Positions 1 to 12,200 of a DNA stretch of 64,000 bases are shown here, one piece after another (position 1 is the first letter of the stretch; each line of letters starts with the position of its first letter). Source of the DNA: Zingiber officinale (taxonomy: Eukaryota > Streptophyta > Magnoliopsida > Zingiberales > Zingiberaceae). The notes below the pieces were generated by a model. It saw only the letters and a list, made by a program, of their open reading frames with translations. It did not search any database and was not told the origin of the DNA. The DNA is taken from positions 124,001 through 188,000 of the forward strand of contig NW_024589881.1 of NCBI RefSeq assembly GCF_018446385.1, written 5' to 3'. A program made the translations under genes and the position numbers.

Positions 1-640
1 CCCCCCCAGACTTACGCACCCACGCGTGAGAGAGAGTCTCTCCCCATATATTTGTTCACAACCTCAATATATATGAATTAATATAAACCAACAAAATTAT
101 CTTGAAACTTTCAATGTAAAACTAAAGTCTCATTCACAATAAAATCTCTTTACTATTTTATTTCTCCTCCATTCACTTATTCAACAATATGATCCACCGT
201 CAATTCTCCAAACCAAGAACTAATTTTCTATTCCTTTTCTATTTCCAACTTTCATGTCATCCAACCAAGCACCCTTTGTATGTAATCTGGTGCTTTTCAG
301 TATTTTGATTTTTCATTAATTTTCTTGTCCATTCCTATTAATTCTCAGAAGTCTTGTTTTTCATGAAGTTTCATGGGAATTTATTTTTAGATAGAATGAT
401 TATTGGAGGAAGATTAAATGATGCTAATGTGGATATGATATCGATGTGCAGAATTTCTTGAATCTTTGTAGAATTAATCTGTCTTAGAGCATCCTAAAGA
501 ACTCGTACTTGATGAGATTGTTAATCATGAAATGAAGAATGCAAATGTTGTAGCTAAGAAAGTAAACTGTATTTCTTTTTGAGTTTTCTTTTCTACTGTA
601 TTATCTCTCGAGTTTTGAAAAAGCGAAAAAAAGTGAGAAG
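1..640. other. AT-rich stretch, no gene recognised
   Basis: No reading frame in this stretch resembles a known protein. The DNA is AT-rich and mostly non-repetitive. It probably belongs to the old LTR remnant described from 640 onward, because the start of that LTR was not found, but this is inference. Confidence 0.4.
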
Positions 641-929
641 CCTTATTAATCGGATATTTGACATGAGATAGAAAGTCTAAATGGGTCATAGAAGACCAAA
701 CACTTGATGATGACAGAAGTCTCGATAGATCATAATGGACTGGATGTTGAGTAAAGGAAGTCTTGGTAGTTAAAGTCAACTGGATACTAGCAAGAGAAAG
801 TCCTCGAAGATCGTAAGGTTGGATATAAGATAAGAAAAGTCCAAAAAGATCAATGACTAGATTCTTGGTAAGAGATAGAAGCCCGAATTGATTGTTGGAT
901 CGGATAAAGGGTGGTAATAATCCAGAAAT
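640..929. repeat. Degenerate ~42-bp tandem repeat
   Basis: About seven imperfect units share a GAAGTC-type core followed by a GATC/ATAAG block and a GGAT block, for example near 690, 760, 805 and 840. The layout recalls the intact 41-bp GAAGTCC repeats in the LTRs at 34246 and 41001, so this may be a mutated version of the same kind of LTR minisatellite. Confidence 0.45.
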
Positions 930-1190
930 AAATCAATCCAACTGGTTGGAAAAATTAGTTGAATTGATTTGATTTAGAAGCAAATCAATTCAATTGATTG
1001 GGAAAGTCAGTTAAATTGATTCAATCCAGAAGCAGTTTAGTCGATTGATTCAGAAATCAGTCAAATCGATTTGTTCTAAAAACAAGTAAAAGCAAATCGA
1101 TCCATCTGATTAGGAAAATCAGACGAATTGATTTATTTCAAAAGCAAATCAACTTGACTAGTTTGGAAAATCAGTCGATTGATATGGTCA
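930..1190. repeat. 52-bp tandem repeat, nearly five copies
   Basis: Units begin with AAATCAAT-like sequence and end in AGAAGC or AAAAGC: 930-981, 982-1033, 1034-1093 (longer by 8 bp), 1094-1145 and 1146 to about 1190. Each contains AATTGATT/AATCGATT palindromic cores. These look like decayed forms of the GTCGAC palindromes seen in element X; an intact CAGTCGACT lies just beyond, near 1275. Confidence 0.7.
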
Positions 1191-1410
1191 AATATATCAA
1201 AAAAGAGACATTTTGTAAATTTCAATGATTGGATTCATCAGATTAGTCGAGTGATTGGTAAAATCAATCAACTTCAGTCGACTAATAGACAGAAATCAGC
1301 CCGAGCAGTATCCTTTAAAAAAGTAGTTTCAAAGAAGTTTGAAGGTGCTAGTTCTTGGAGGTTTGAGGGAGAAGTGCTATTACATTTCCAAACCAACAAG
1401 AGACATTCTA

Positions 1411-1435
1411 GAGCTATCCAATGGCGTAGCCAGAG
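1411..1435. repeat. Left hAT terminus: 8-bp TSD plus TIR
   Basis: GAGCTATC (1411-1418) is followed by the inverted-repeat end CAATGGCGTAGCCAGA. The copy at the other end confirms the boundary. Confidence 0.9.
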
Positions 1436-1444
1436 TCTTCAAAT

Positions 1445-3852
1445 TGTTGGTTGCTACTCGGAAAACCTAGAGGTTCCATTGTACAAAAATTTTGTACAAC
1501 GGTCTGAACCTTTTCCTAGCTACCATGTGTTCTTTTAAATTAAATTTTGGATCGCCTGCGGAACTTAACACGTTCGATCCAAAACTTAATCTATTTATTC
1601 TTTTAGGTTTTGACTTGGATCTCCTGCGGAACTTTACACGTTTGATCCAAATCACCTAAGTTATTAATTCCATTAAATATTAATTTCCAAAATTGGTTCC
1701 CGGTACTGACGTGGCGAGGCACATGACCTTCTTGGATATGGGAGCAACCACCACCGACTAGACAAAACCTTTTAAGGAAAGCTAATATTTAATTTCCTAA
1801 AATAACTTTAGGTTAACCGAAAAGAACAATCAAATCACAAGGAAAAGAAAAAACAAAAGAGCACAACATCGACAAACATATTCGAAATACTAGAATCGTA
1901 AGCCTCTTGTATTTGGTATTTATTTCCAAAAATAACTAGTATGATGCGGAAAGGAAAAATTACTAGTTATACCTTTTAGAAAGACCTCTTGATCTTCTAC
2001 CGTATTCCTCTTCTAACCTCGGACGTTGTGTGGGCAACGATCTTCCGAGATGAGAAATCACCAACACACCTTCTTCTCCTCCTTGCTAGGTTCGGCCAAA
2101 ACAAAAGCTTCACCAAGGATGAAGAATAACACCAACCAAGCTCCAAGGGATGCAAACTTTCTCTCCTCCTTCTTCTTCTTCTCCAAGTAGTATCCGGCCA
2201 CGACAAGAGCTCCAAGCAAGAGATAGATTTCGGCCACCACAAAGAGGAAGAGAGGGAGGGAGGATGGCGGGCCATAACACCAAGGAAAAGAGGGAGAAAA
2301 CAATAGAAGTTGTAACCCATGAAGGCACCCCAACCCCTTCTTTTATATTCCTTGGCTTTGGCAAATAAGGAAATTTATTTATAATAAAATTTCCTTAACT
2401 TTCCTTGACAATAATTAATTAAGAAAAATTAAATAAAATTTCCTAATTAATTGTATGTGGCCGGCCACCTCATGTAGAGCAAATAAGATAAATTTAAATC
2501 AACAATTAAAACTTCCTTATTTGTCTTTGGAAATTTAAAAAATAAAATTTCCCTTTAAAATCCCTTCATGGTTGATAAAAAGAAATTTCTATAATTTTAA
2601 TTTTTCAACATGTAAATAATTTTCAAAGAGAAAAAATAAAATATCTTTCCAATCTACAAATAAGGAAAGAGATCTAATCTCTTTCTTTAATCTTTTGTAG
2701 ATCCTTTTAAGAGAGATATTTTAATTTTAATTCTCTTTAATAAATTATATTGTCCACATAATAAAAATTAAAAATTAAAATTCTTTTTAATTTAATGGGG
2801 GCCGGCCACCTAAGCTTGGGTTCAAGCTAGGGCCGGCCACCCATGAATTAAGGCTTGGCCGGCCCTAGCTTGAACCACAAGCTAGCTTGGCCGACCCCTT
2901 TATCATGGGTATGAAGGTGGGTATAGGTGGGTATAGTACTCTATAAATAAGAGGCTACGATAGGGACCGAGAGGAGGAATTGGTTTTGGTCTCCCGATAA
3001 AATTAAGCATCCCGTGTTCGCCCCGAACACACAACTTAATTTTATCAATAATAATTCATTCCACTAGAGAACTATTATTGAACTACCGCACCAATCCCAA
3101 ATTACATTTTTGGGCTCCTTCTTATTATGAGTGTGTTAGTCTCCCTGTGTTTAAGATGTCGAATGTCCACTAATTAAGTGAGTTACTGACAACTCATTTA
3201 ATTAATATCTTAATCCAAGAATAGTACCATTCAACCTTATCGTCATGTCGGACTAAGTCCACCTGCAGGGTTTAACATGACAATCCTTATGAGCTCATCT
3301 TGGGGACATTATCAACCTAGATTGCTAGGACACAGTTTCCTTCTATAATCAACAACACACACTATAAGTGATATCATTTCCTAACTTATCGGGCTTATTG
3401 ATTTATCGAACTAAATCTCACCCATTGATAAATTAAATAAATAAATATCAAATATATGTGCTTGTTATTATATTAGGATTAAGAGCACACACTTCCATAA
3501 TAACTGAGGTCTTTGTTTCTTTATAAAGTCAGTATAAAAGAAACGACCTCAAATGGTCCTACTCAATACACTCTAAGTGTACTAGTGTAATTATATAGTT
3601 AAGATAAACTAATTCCTAATTACACTACGACCTTCCAATGATTTGTTCCTTTCCATTTCGGTTGTGAGCTACTGTTTATAATTTATAAGGTACTGATAAC
3701 ATCATCTTCTGTATGTGACACCACATACTATGTTATCTACAATATAAATTAATTGAACAACTACAATCAAATGTAGATAATTTGACCAAATGTGATTCTT
3801 TATTCAAAATAAATGTTTACAAAAGCTTAGGCTTTCAGTATACACTCTAACA
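1445..3852 (-). mobile_element. Solo LTR (2.4 kb, Copia-type), nested in the hAT element
   Basis: On the minus strand it starts TGTTAGAGTGTATACT at 3852 and ends CAACCAACA at 1445, with 5-bp target duplications CAAAT at 1440-1444 and 3853-3857. There is no internal region, primer site or polypurine tract, so it is a solo LTR left after recombination between two LTRs. A second copy lies on the plus strand at 27911-30516. Long stretches around 2960-3560 are clearly the reverse complement of 28160-28850. It holds no gene; the short frames at 1997-2368 are chance. Confidence 0.88.
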
Positions 3853-3977
3853 CAAATGTCCTGGGCTAAATTACGACCATAATAAAACATACATGTATAA
3901 AAAATATTTAACAAACATATAACATTTATATCCCAATATCCTTTTACATAGTTCAAATTTCATACAAAATACTTCAT

Positions 3978-6445
3978 CTACTTAAGCTGTGCTCGACGAG
4001 ATTTTAGAGTATAAAACTCATCTATTACTGATTCCAAGTCTATTTTCTCAGACAATTGTCGTTCTATGTAGAGAATCATGCAATCAGAAAGTAAATCATC
4101 ATCCATCTTGTTGCGACGTGCCGTTTTGAGAAATTTCATGGATGAAAAGGCTCTCTCTGCAGTTGCAGTTGATACAGGAAGAGTCAAGACAAGTCGAATC
4201 AATCTCTGAATCATAACATAACTCTCAGCCTTTTTAGTCACAATCATTTCTCTATATAATGCAGAAAGAGTAGAAATTGTTGAAACTCATGATCACAAAC
4301 TATGTCAAGTTGATAGTGTTCCAATTCAACTCTCAAAGCATGAATTTCTTGTTGAGTAAAATCAGCCGGATAAAATTTTAATGCAAGCTTGCAAATATCG
4401 CCCATATTAAATTTTTTAAATGAATCAGTAGGATCCAAAGCTGAACAAAGAGCAAGAAGTTCCATTGTTGCCTCACTGAATCTACAATTTAGTTCCATCA
4501 CTTGAAAATCTATTGCAGCATTAAAAATATCATAGTGATAATGATGCTCAACTGTAACATGATCCCGTTGTTAACAATAACGATTAACTTTATAACCACA
4601 GCTCATACCAGACATCTCAATATTATGTCTTTCACAAAAAACCTTTACTTTCACAAAAAAATCATCCCAACCATCTTCTCTAAATTTTAGAAGGATGACT
4701 TTTGTGGTTGAGATAAATTTTAAAGCATTCACAATGTCTTGTGATTTATTTTGTAGAGCTTGACAAAATATGTCAGTGGTTTCTAAGATCTTTTCCATCA
4801 AAAACAACACAAATAAAAATTCAAAACTCATAATCATGTTGCATAAACCACAAGCTTCCCCATGTATTGTACCATTTGGCCCATTTTCACTAACATTTCC
4901 AAGGATCTTACAAGTTGCTGCATACATGTCTATCAAGTTCCTAACAGAATCATAATGAGAGCTCCAACGAGTAGCACCAGATCTATACAATGTACCAATT
5001 TGATTAGTTCCTGTACCAGATTCACACTCACCAATAGCCAACATATATGCAATCTCTTCTTGTTGAGCAGATTATAAATCACTAAGACGTTTAGGAGACG
5101 AGGTGACGAAGTTTACAATGGAAGTCAAATAAGAAAAGAATTACCAAATAGAAGGCACATCCTTAGCAGCTGCAACCAATGTTAACTGTAAACGATGAGC
5201 AAAACAATGTACATAACAGGCATATGGACAGTCTCTAAGAAATAATGCTTGAAGCCCATTCCATTCACCACACATATTACTTGCACCATCATACCCTTGT
5301 CCTCTCATGTTGTGGATTTGAATATTGTGTTGAACAAAGATGTCAGAAATTGATTTCTTAAGGTTTGTTGATGTTGTGTCCTCAACACTCAAAATCTCAA
5401 AGAAGCGTTCCACCAAAAATCCATAATTATTAACAAATCTGAAAATAAGGGACATTTGCTCTTTTTTAGATTCATCTTGATCTTCATCAATAAGAATACA
5501 AAACTTGGCATCTCCCAATTCATCTCGAATCATTGTTCTCACTTTATTAGCAAGAATATGCAATATTTCCTTTTGAATTTGCGGAGAGGTGTATTTAGCA
5601 TTTTGCGGGGCATTATGTAACACAACTTTTGCAATTTCATCATTTAAATGTGCTTGAAATTTCAACAATTCAATAAAATTTCCACGATTTAAGGAACTCT
5701 CTGATTCATCATGACCTCTAAAAGAACATCCTTGAGTTGCAAGCCATAATAAACCTTCAATTGTTGCCTTTAGGTGCAACCTATTCTTTATAATTTCTTC
5801 CGTAGATTGAGCATTCAACACTTTGTCAATATTTTGCTTTGGTTTCATCAAATCCTGAACACATTTCACACATCTATTATGTGATGAAGACAATGAACCA
5901 ACATGAATAAGAAATGCACATTTTTCTCCATCATTAACTCTCTTCCAACTGTTAACCCCTTCAGAAACAAGTGCAGAACGAGCCATTGGATTACTTGTAT
6001 TCTCAAAAAGAAAGCATGGAAAATAATATGCTTTGTCCTTTGAAGGTGAATATTCCAGCCAAGGAAATTGTTTGAACCAAACATATTGAAATCAACGGTT
6101 TTGCTTTCCAATTTTTGTTCTTGGATACTCAATAAGTTTGGGTTGATAAGGACCTGCTTTGATATATGCTCTTCTAATCTCATCCCGCTCATTAACAGAG
6201 TATTCACAAATCAATTTTTGTAATCCCGGATCTCGTTCAATAGAAGAAATATCAAATTCTTCTTCTCTTTGTTCTGTTGGCCTAGATACAAAGTGAGGTT
6301 GTAAATCGGAAGTAGAGGATCCAACTGTTGGTCTAAGAGGTATATCACGTTGCAATTGATTATCAGATTTAGACTGATCATCTCTTTTCCCCAAAAATGT
6401 CGGTAATGTTTTTGCCTTTTTATTTGAAGGTTGTTGGTGTTCCAT
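3978..6445 (-). pseudogene. hAT transposase pseudogene (TTF zinc finger, DUF4371, hAT C-terminal dimerisation)
   Basis: Reading from ATG at 6445, the N-terminus is a low-complexity leader. It is followed by a TTF-type zinc-finger region (around 6090-6000), a DUF4371-like core with RGQGYDGASNM near 5300 and CFAHRLQLTL near 5200, and the hAT dimerisation block with LPVSTATAERAFSSM near 4170-4130. The family is that of plant 'zinc finger MYM-type protein 1-like' transposases. The frame is broken by in-frame stops at about 6089, 5138, 5073 and 4569, and by a one-base frameshift near 4285, after which the C-terminus continues to 3978. All segments before the frameshift share one frame, so decay is modest. 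The product would have cut and rejoined DNA at the element's TIRs; it is now non-functional. Confidence 0.9.
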
Positions 6446-7615
6446 TTATAACCTAAGGAAAAAAATAACTACAAATTAATTATTTATAACTTAAAAACAA
6501 AAAACAACTACCAATCAATTATAACAAACTCAATCATATTTTTCATTTTATGATAAACTCAAACACAATAATAAATCAATTTATAATATCACAACATTCC
6601 CTAGTATTAGAATCATAATTTTTCAGATAATTTAAAATTTTAAATAATTTCAAATAAAATCACAACTACAATTCTAAAATTACCTGTGAGGCTGTGATTT
6701 GCCACTTTAAGATAAAGAGAAGTCCACTGCCTACCCGTAAAATCCAGTGCTATGCTAAAACTTGAAATGTCTGAAATCAAAAATAAAAATAAAGGACTTA
6801 AAAAGGGAATAAATGTGAGAATTTAGAAGTAAACTTAGGACCTTTCATTTTTTTTTTCAACCACAACAATCACAAATAATAATGAGTATCACATTTAGAT
6901 TGACAGAATGTTTAAATTTTTCAGAAATTTAACCTAGGTTGGAAAAAATTTTCCTAAAAAAAATTAGGGCAAATTAAAGCGACTATGATTCTATGAAGAA
7001 CAATTTTTACTGTTATTCTGGTAAATCTATCATACACGGCGATCCCCAAATCGTCAAGACTAAACTCACACAAAACATTCTAAGAGCCATGGAATTCCCA
7101 TAAGGGTGAAGCAACTAGCAAGGAAGACGAAGGAACCAAAGAATTCACAAATCATAAAAAAAAAAAAGTGGAAATTGCTGTTCTATAACAGGAGAGCATT
7201 GGAGATCTGGAGAGGTTGGATTTTGAGTCTTTGACGAAGGACGAAGAAGACGAAGAAGATGTAGATGGAGATTAGTAGATTACCACTTAGCAGTGCTTGA
7301 AAAGGTATTGCAAGAGCAAGAGGCTGAGCGAGGAGAATCGGCGGTTGAAGATTTGTAAGAGGTTGAGCGAGGAGAACCGGCGGTTGAAGAAGGAGATGAT
7401 GTGCTGACTGCTGAAGATTGAAGGACTGAAGGTGGCGACGATCACTGCCTCGATGTGCAATGGCGTGCTAGAGGAGGAGGGCGGAGAAAAAATCGCTAGG
7501 TTACCACTGGGCTCGATGTTCACTACACTGGGCGGTGAAAAAAAAATTAGGAATTAGGAAGTTAGGGTGTTAAAAATTGCTGGGCTGCACTGGGCTTCAG
7601 CCCAGTGCAGCCCAG
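6446..7615 (-). other. hAT 5' non-coding region
   Basis: This AT-rich DNA lies upstream of the transposase start and probably contains its promoter, 5' untranslated leader or an intron. Around 7290-7400 a short GGCGGTTGAAGA-containing segment is repeated twice. No protein-coding segment is supported. Confidence 0.5.
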
Positions 7616-7640
7616 TACTGGCTACGCCCTTGGAGCTATC
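7616..7640. repeat. Right hAT terminus: TIR plus 8-bp TSD
   Basis: TACTGGCTACGCCCTTG ends at 7632 and is followed by GAGCTATC (7633-7640), identical to the left duplication. The TIR arms differ at only a few positions. Confidence 0.9.
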
Positions 7641-7981
7641 AATAACGATCAAAACGAAGTTCTCATCTTGTAACGTTGTTTTGCTTTCATTTGTAAGTTG
7701 TATTCGCTTTAGTTGTTATATTGTCGTGAATTTGTTGTAAGAGGTTTCTCTATGCTCGGAAGGTTTTTGATAAGGAGAAAGTTCTTAGTGGAAGTAGAGA
7801 GCTAGGAGTGAACCTTTAGATTAATCATTTCAAAAAGACGGATATCAAGTAAAATCCAAGTATTGTGCATATGTAGTCGGTTTTGAATCAAAGTTTCCAT
7901 TACGCATTCAAACGACAAGCACAAGATCAAAACGAAATGATTAAAGTTATCCACCCCTCTTCTGGCTCGTATGGTCCTAAC

Positions 7982-9138
7982 AATAATTACTATAATATAT
8001 AATAACTATGGAATAGCTAATACAAATATTCAATATATAAAAATAAATTAATTCAATTTATTAAAAAACTATATATGTACATCTTTTTATAATTTTTTTT
8101 ATCAAGTTAGTTAAAATCATTTTAAAATAATTAAATTCATCATAAAAATATTATAAGTAGTTCAATAGATGATTAATTGACAGATGACAAATTATCATCA
8201 TCTTATTGATTAGTTGATGTTTGTTTGTTTGTTTTTTTAACTAGCACATTCGATCCTTCAGTCGTTATTAATCCTAAAAATGAGCGAATGGACGGTCCAT
8301 CAGTCAAACATCTCAAAATTTTCAATTTATTAGAAGAAAATATCTTACAATGTACTGTAGTTAGAAATCAAACCATAATATTCAAAAAAAGTACATATGC
8401 ACCCTACCATCACATCATAATGGGAGTGATTGGGCATAGTCAAGATAAATATCTTCCTTGTACGTCAATTACTATTCCAAAAGCTAGTATCCACCCTCGA
8501 TTTACCTCCTCCTTATTAGCCCTAGAGCGGATTAACGGGGATGCTGGGGCGAACGTAGTCACCTTTTGCCATTATAATCGGGTGGGATTGGTGGATGCTT
8601 GTTGAATAGAAGCTTGAGCAATGCCACTAGAGCTCCCAGGGCGTAGCACATATGATGAGCGCATGATATCTCTGGCATAATGGCCAAGGATCAATTCTCA
8701 GGAACTAACGATCTATTTATCTCATCATACATCTGACGCCTATGTACTTATATATATCTCCCCCATATCCGTAGAATCGATAGTAGGAGCCAGTAATATA
8801 ACATATCTACACTGAGCAATGACACTAGAGTGACAATTGTGGATGCTTGTCTGATAGTTTCTCATTTGATACCCTGCTTTGATTGCTCCAACAACAGCAA
8901 TCAACGATAATGCCTCGATTATAAAGGGTCGACGAAAAGATAAATTTCACTCTGTACAAAATGATTTTTCAGGTCAAACAGACCTAAAGTCTTTGGAATG
9001 GCTGATAAACCCTAAAAGAGGCTTCTGTAAATCAAATTTCATAACAAAAGTAAACTTGATACATATCTTACAAGCTTCTGCACAAAGAAAAATAGAAAAA
9101 AAAAAATACAGATTTTTTACTTCTCAATATTACAAAGA
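7982..9138. other. Intergenic region between the LTR remnant and the CLC gene
   Basis: No known gene was recognised. A 126-codon frame at 8225-8605 has no familiar motif. A short motif (GAGCAATGxCACTAGAG) recurs at about 8613 and 8816, and TGGATGCTTGT recurs near 8592 and 8842, suggesting a small duplicated or rearranged repeat of unknown type. Confidence 0.4.
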
Positions 9139-9183
9139 AAATAATAATAATAATAATAATAACAACAACAATAAATAATAATA
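9139..9183. repeat. (AAT/AAC)n microsatellite in the CLC 3' region
   Basis: AAT triplets followed by AAC triplets and again AAT run immediately downstream of the CLC stop codon, about 25 bp away on the gene's strand. They would lie in the 3' untranslated region of the transcript. Confidence 0.85.
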
Positions 9184-9208
9184 ATACTTCCTCCATAAAT
9201 CTTAGAAG

Positions 9209-12200
9209 CTAAGAGCACGCCCACATCAAACAAGCCCTGTAAAATCTAGTAAAAGTCGATTTCTGAAACCGCAATCTCTTCCATCTGCTTTCCGACAGGT
9301 ATGGATGCAGACCCAAGATGTGCTCCGGCATAAAGTCATGCCTCGTCAATATACCGACCACCGGCGCCCTCTGCATTCAAAGTTACACAAGTTATTTCAT
9401 GAACTAATAGCAAGGTATCGAAAAGATAGAAGAATAACTTGAGGTTGAGTTTCTTACATTGGAGGACTTGGGAACAACCAACAGATGCCTCAAGCCGATT
9501 TCCCGGAATAGGATGAGAGCCTTTGCGAGTGACATTGTCTCAATGACTGTGTAAGGCGAAGTGTTTGTAAATGGATGCAAATCGATGAACATCTCCATCT
9601 CTTCGGCAGTGAGCTCTATATCCTCAATGTGATCATGTTTCCCTGATCCACGCTTTGCAAAGTCATCGGCCACAAATTTCTTCGAAGCATCAGAGCCAGC
9701 AAGTGAACATGTCGGCAGAAAATGCTTCTTCCTCAACAAACTTAGCAGATGCGCGCGGAGGATCAGACCAAACAACACAGGAGGAGAAGAAAATGGTGGT
9801 TCATCTATCACAGGGAATGCATGATGGCCGGTAGTCTTCAATATATGAACTATGTAGCTTACCTTTTCAACACCGTTAAAAATTCGTAGAGGACCTGTAA
9901 CGACATCGCTTACCGTAAGCTGCCTCATGTACGGTTCGACATGGTCTTCCAGATAAGGAAGGCACTTCAATTTCAGAATCAGATGGTAGATGTTGGGATT
10001 GAAAGAGTCAGCAACCGTTTTGGATATCAAGAGCACCAACATAACCAGGGGAAGCAACAAGAGATTGTTGGTTAGCTCGAGTATGATGACGCACACCGAC
10101 ACAGTCATCCTCATTGTTCCACCGAGAAAAGAAGCAGCACCAAGGACCGCAAAGAGACCATGATCTAGAGTCGTGTTCGTGCCCATTAGCATTCCCGTGA
10201 CCCGCCCGTAGGCAGCACCGGTCAAGAAAATAGGCACAAAAAGACCAAAAGGTGCAGCTACACCGTAACTTACGATGCCAAGAACATATGAGGCTACAAA
10301 GGACACCATGATGGATGACTTATGGAAAACATCATTCGTGCCACTGCTGAAAAGTTTTCTGATCGTATTATCGTTGGTGTTGAAGAACAAGATGGCTAGA
10401 TCGTTGTACTGATTCGGAGGGCACTGGAAGTTATTATAACCGCCGGAGTGACCTATAACACGACAGTCATCCTTTTCACAAGGCCTACAAGGTGCTAACC
10501 ATGGTAATCCGAACAGACAACATGAAGTAAATATCGATACGGTAGCTGCAAGAAGCAATTTATAGGCTGGCCCTTTCCTGGTAAAACAAAAGATTTCAAG
10601 AACATAAGCAAGTAAATAACTGATGCAAAATTGTTATCCTAAACATTTGAAAATAAAAAGGAAACCAGAAAGTAGTGCGTACTGGTTGATTAGGGTGAAT
10701 ATTTGAAGGACCTTCAGCATAAGAAAGTTGTATAGACTTCCCAATATCCCCCCAATCACTCCGAGGAGGATCACTGGGGGTAAGTCAGCTAGATGATAGG
10801 TAATGTTATCGGCAGTAACATTGTACATTATGAGCCCGCCCTTCCCAAATAAACCACATCTTCCACTTTCACAAACATCCATCAGAGCACGGAGTGTGAC
10901 CGCAACTACAGCAGTTGCGAAGAAAGCTCTCCAGATTAAGGCACCTCTCCACCTGTGACATGAAATGAACATCTGAATTAGGAGACTTGGAAAACTATCA
11001 TCCATTAAGACGAAAGAAATTAGCATCTCAGCAAGTAATCAAAATGGCCTCCTTTTGTTACCCGAAAGCAAAAAGGTATTTTGATCAAACAAGATAAATT
11101 TTCCATTATTGCTGAGAATGAAACCTTGTTGATTGGCCAAAAAGGATAAGAATGCCTAATCGTGATCGACATTCAAAAGCTTTAACTAGTGATTCTTAAT
11201 ATAGCATGTGGCACTACCATGATGACAATGACTCGAGTGCGAAAAGAACTCCACCAACTGGAGCACGAAAAGCAGCAGCAATGCCAGCAGCCGCACCGCA
11301 GGTGACAAGGTCACGCCGATCTCTATCATTTTTGAAGTAGCGTAGCCATCTCCACGTCATGCCATACTTCCGCGACCCACCCTGTCCAACTATTGCGCCA
11401 ATGCACGCACCAATGTGAACCATTGGGCCTGCCTTGCCCACATGGAGAGAGGATGAAACAGCTGCTATCAAACCTACAATCTACAATTCAACTCATGAGA
11501 AACAATCATAGTTACTTGAGTTAAAAGATACGAATGTTAGAACATGGAAGTTCAATAAAGTGAGCTAAAAGTCAATAAAAGTTGAAGAGGTTAGATATAA
11601 ACATTGATAAACTAGCCAAGTTTCAGGCAGCACTAGTTTTAGCATCAAAACATCTTGCCGTTTCCTCTAACTTTGATCTCTCTTCCATCGTCATCGATAA
11701 TAGATGAAAGGATCCATCTTAAGCAAATTCAATTCATTGAAGTGCAAATCTAGCTAACTTTAATATGAACATGATCTACACAGATCATGGATGAAGCTAA
11801 CTTTTCAGGAGAATGAGCTTCTAATTTGAGGAAATCACTGATAACAGTTTCAATTCAAAGAAAAAGAGAAGAGAAATCGAATCTCCCACAAGAAGATTGT
11901 CAGCATGTTCAACAAAATCTCACCTTTACTGCAAGGGTGCGCAGTGAGAAGATATCAGGAGCATCGACGCCATTCAAGTAAGCTTTCACCTCTGGAATTC
12001 CTGAACCGCCGGCGGCAGTCGAAACAAACGCCGTAATCGCCGTAGCAAAGATCAACAGGGCCAGATTGGAACCGGCAAAAACCCCAAACGCAGTCCAATA
12101 CCTTGAGACAACCACCGTCAGCAAATTAGCTTGAAGAAAAGGGACGATCTAAGACGGTGGTGGCTTACTTATCGGCGAGCATCAAGTCGGAGACGGTGGC

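Larger units (their letters stand above)
1419..7632 (-). mobile_element. hAT DNA transposon (TTF-zinc-finger / ZMYM1-like type)
   Basis: The element is bounded by near-matching terminal inverted repeats: CAATGGCGTAGCCAGA at 1419, and CAAGGGCGTAGCCAGTA on the minus strand at 7632. Both are flanked by a perfect 8-bp target duplication GAGCTATC (1411-1418 and 7633-7640). Eight-base duplications and CAGTGGCG-like ends are characteristic of hAT elements. It carries a minus-strand transposase pseudogene (3978-6445). A solo LTR (1445-3852) later landed 26 bp inside the left end. Without that LTR the element is about 3.8 kb. It is immobile by itself, given the broken transposase. Confidence 0.9.
640..7981 (+). 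mobile_element. Degenerate SIRE-type Copia LTR remnant, interrupted by a hAT element
   Basis: Two parts, 640-1418 and 7641-7981, join exactly across the hAT insertion. The left part has degenerate 42-bp and 52-bp tandem repeats. The right part ends in CCTAACA at 7981, a typical LTR terminus, and its text resembles the 3' portion of plant SIRE/Maximus LTRs (family knowledge from memory). No primer-binding site follows the end, so this is a 3' or solo LTR. The left boundary was not found. The whole is an inference from architecture rather than an alignment. Confidence 0.45.

Noticed and set aside
1997-2368. Overlapping short frames on both strands
   Set aside because: They lie in the non-coding solo LTR and arise from CT-rich/GA-rich sequence; no protein motif.
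8225-8605. 126-codon frame upstream of CLC
   Set aside because: No known motif, no intron or promoter signals; composition like the surrounding repeat-like DNA.
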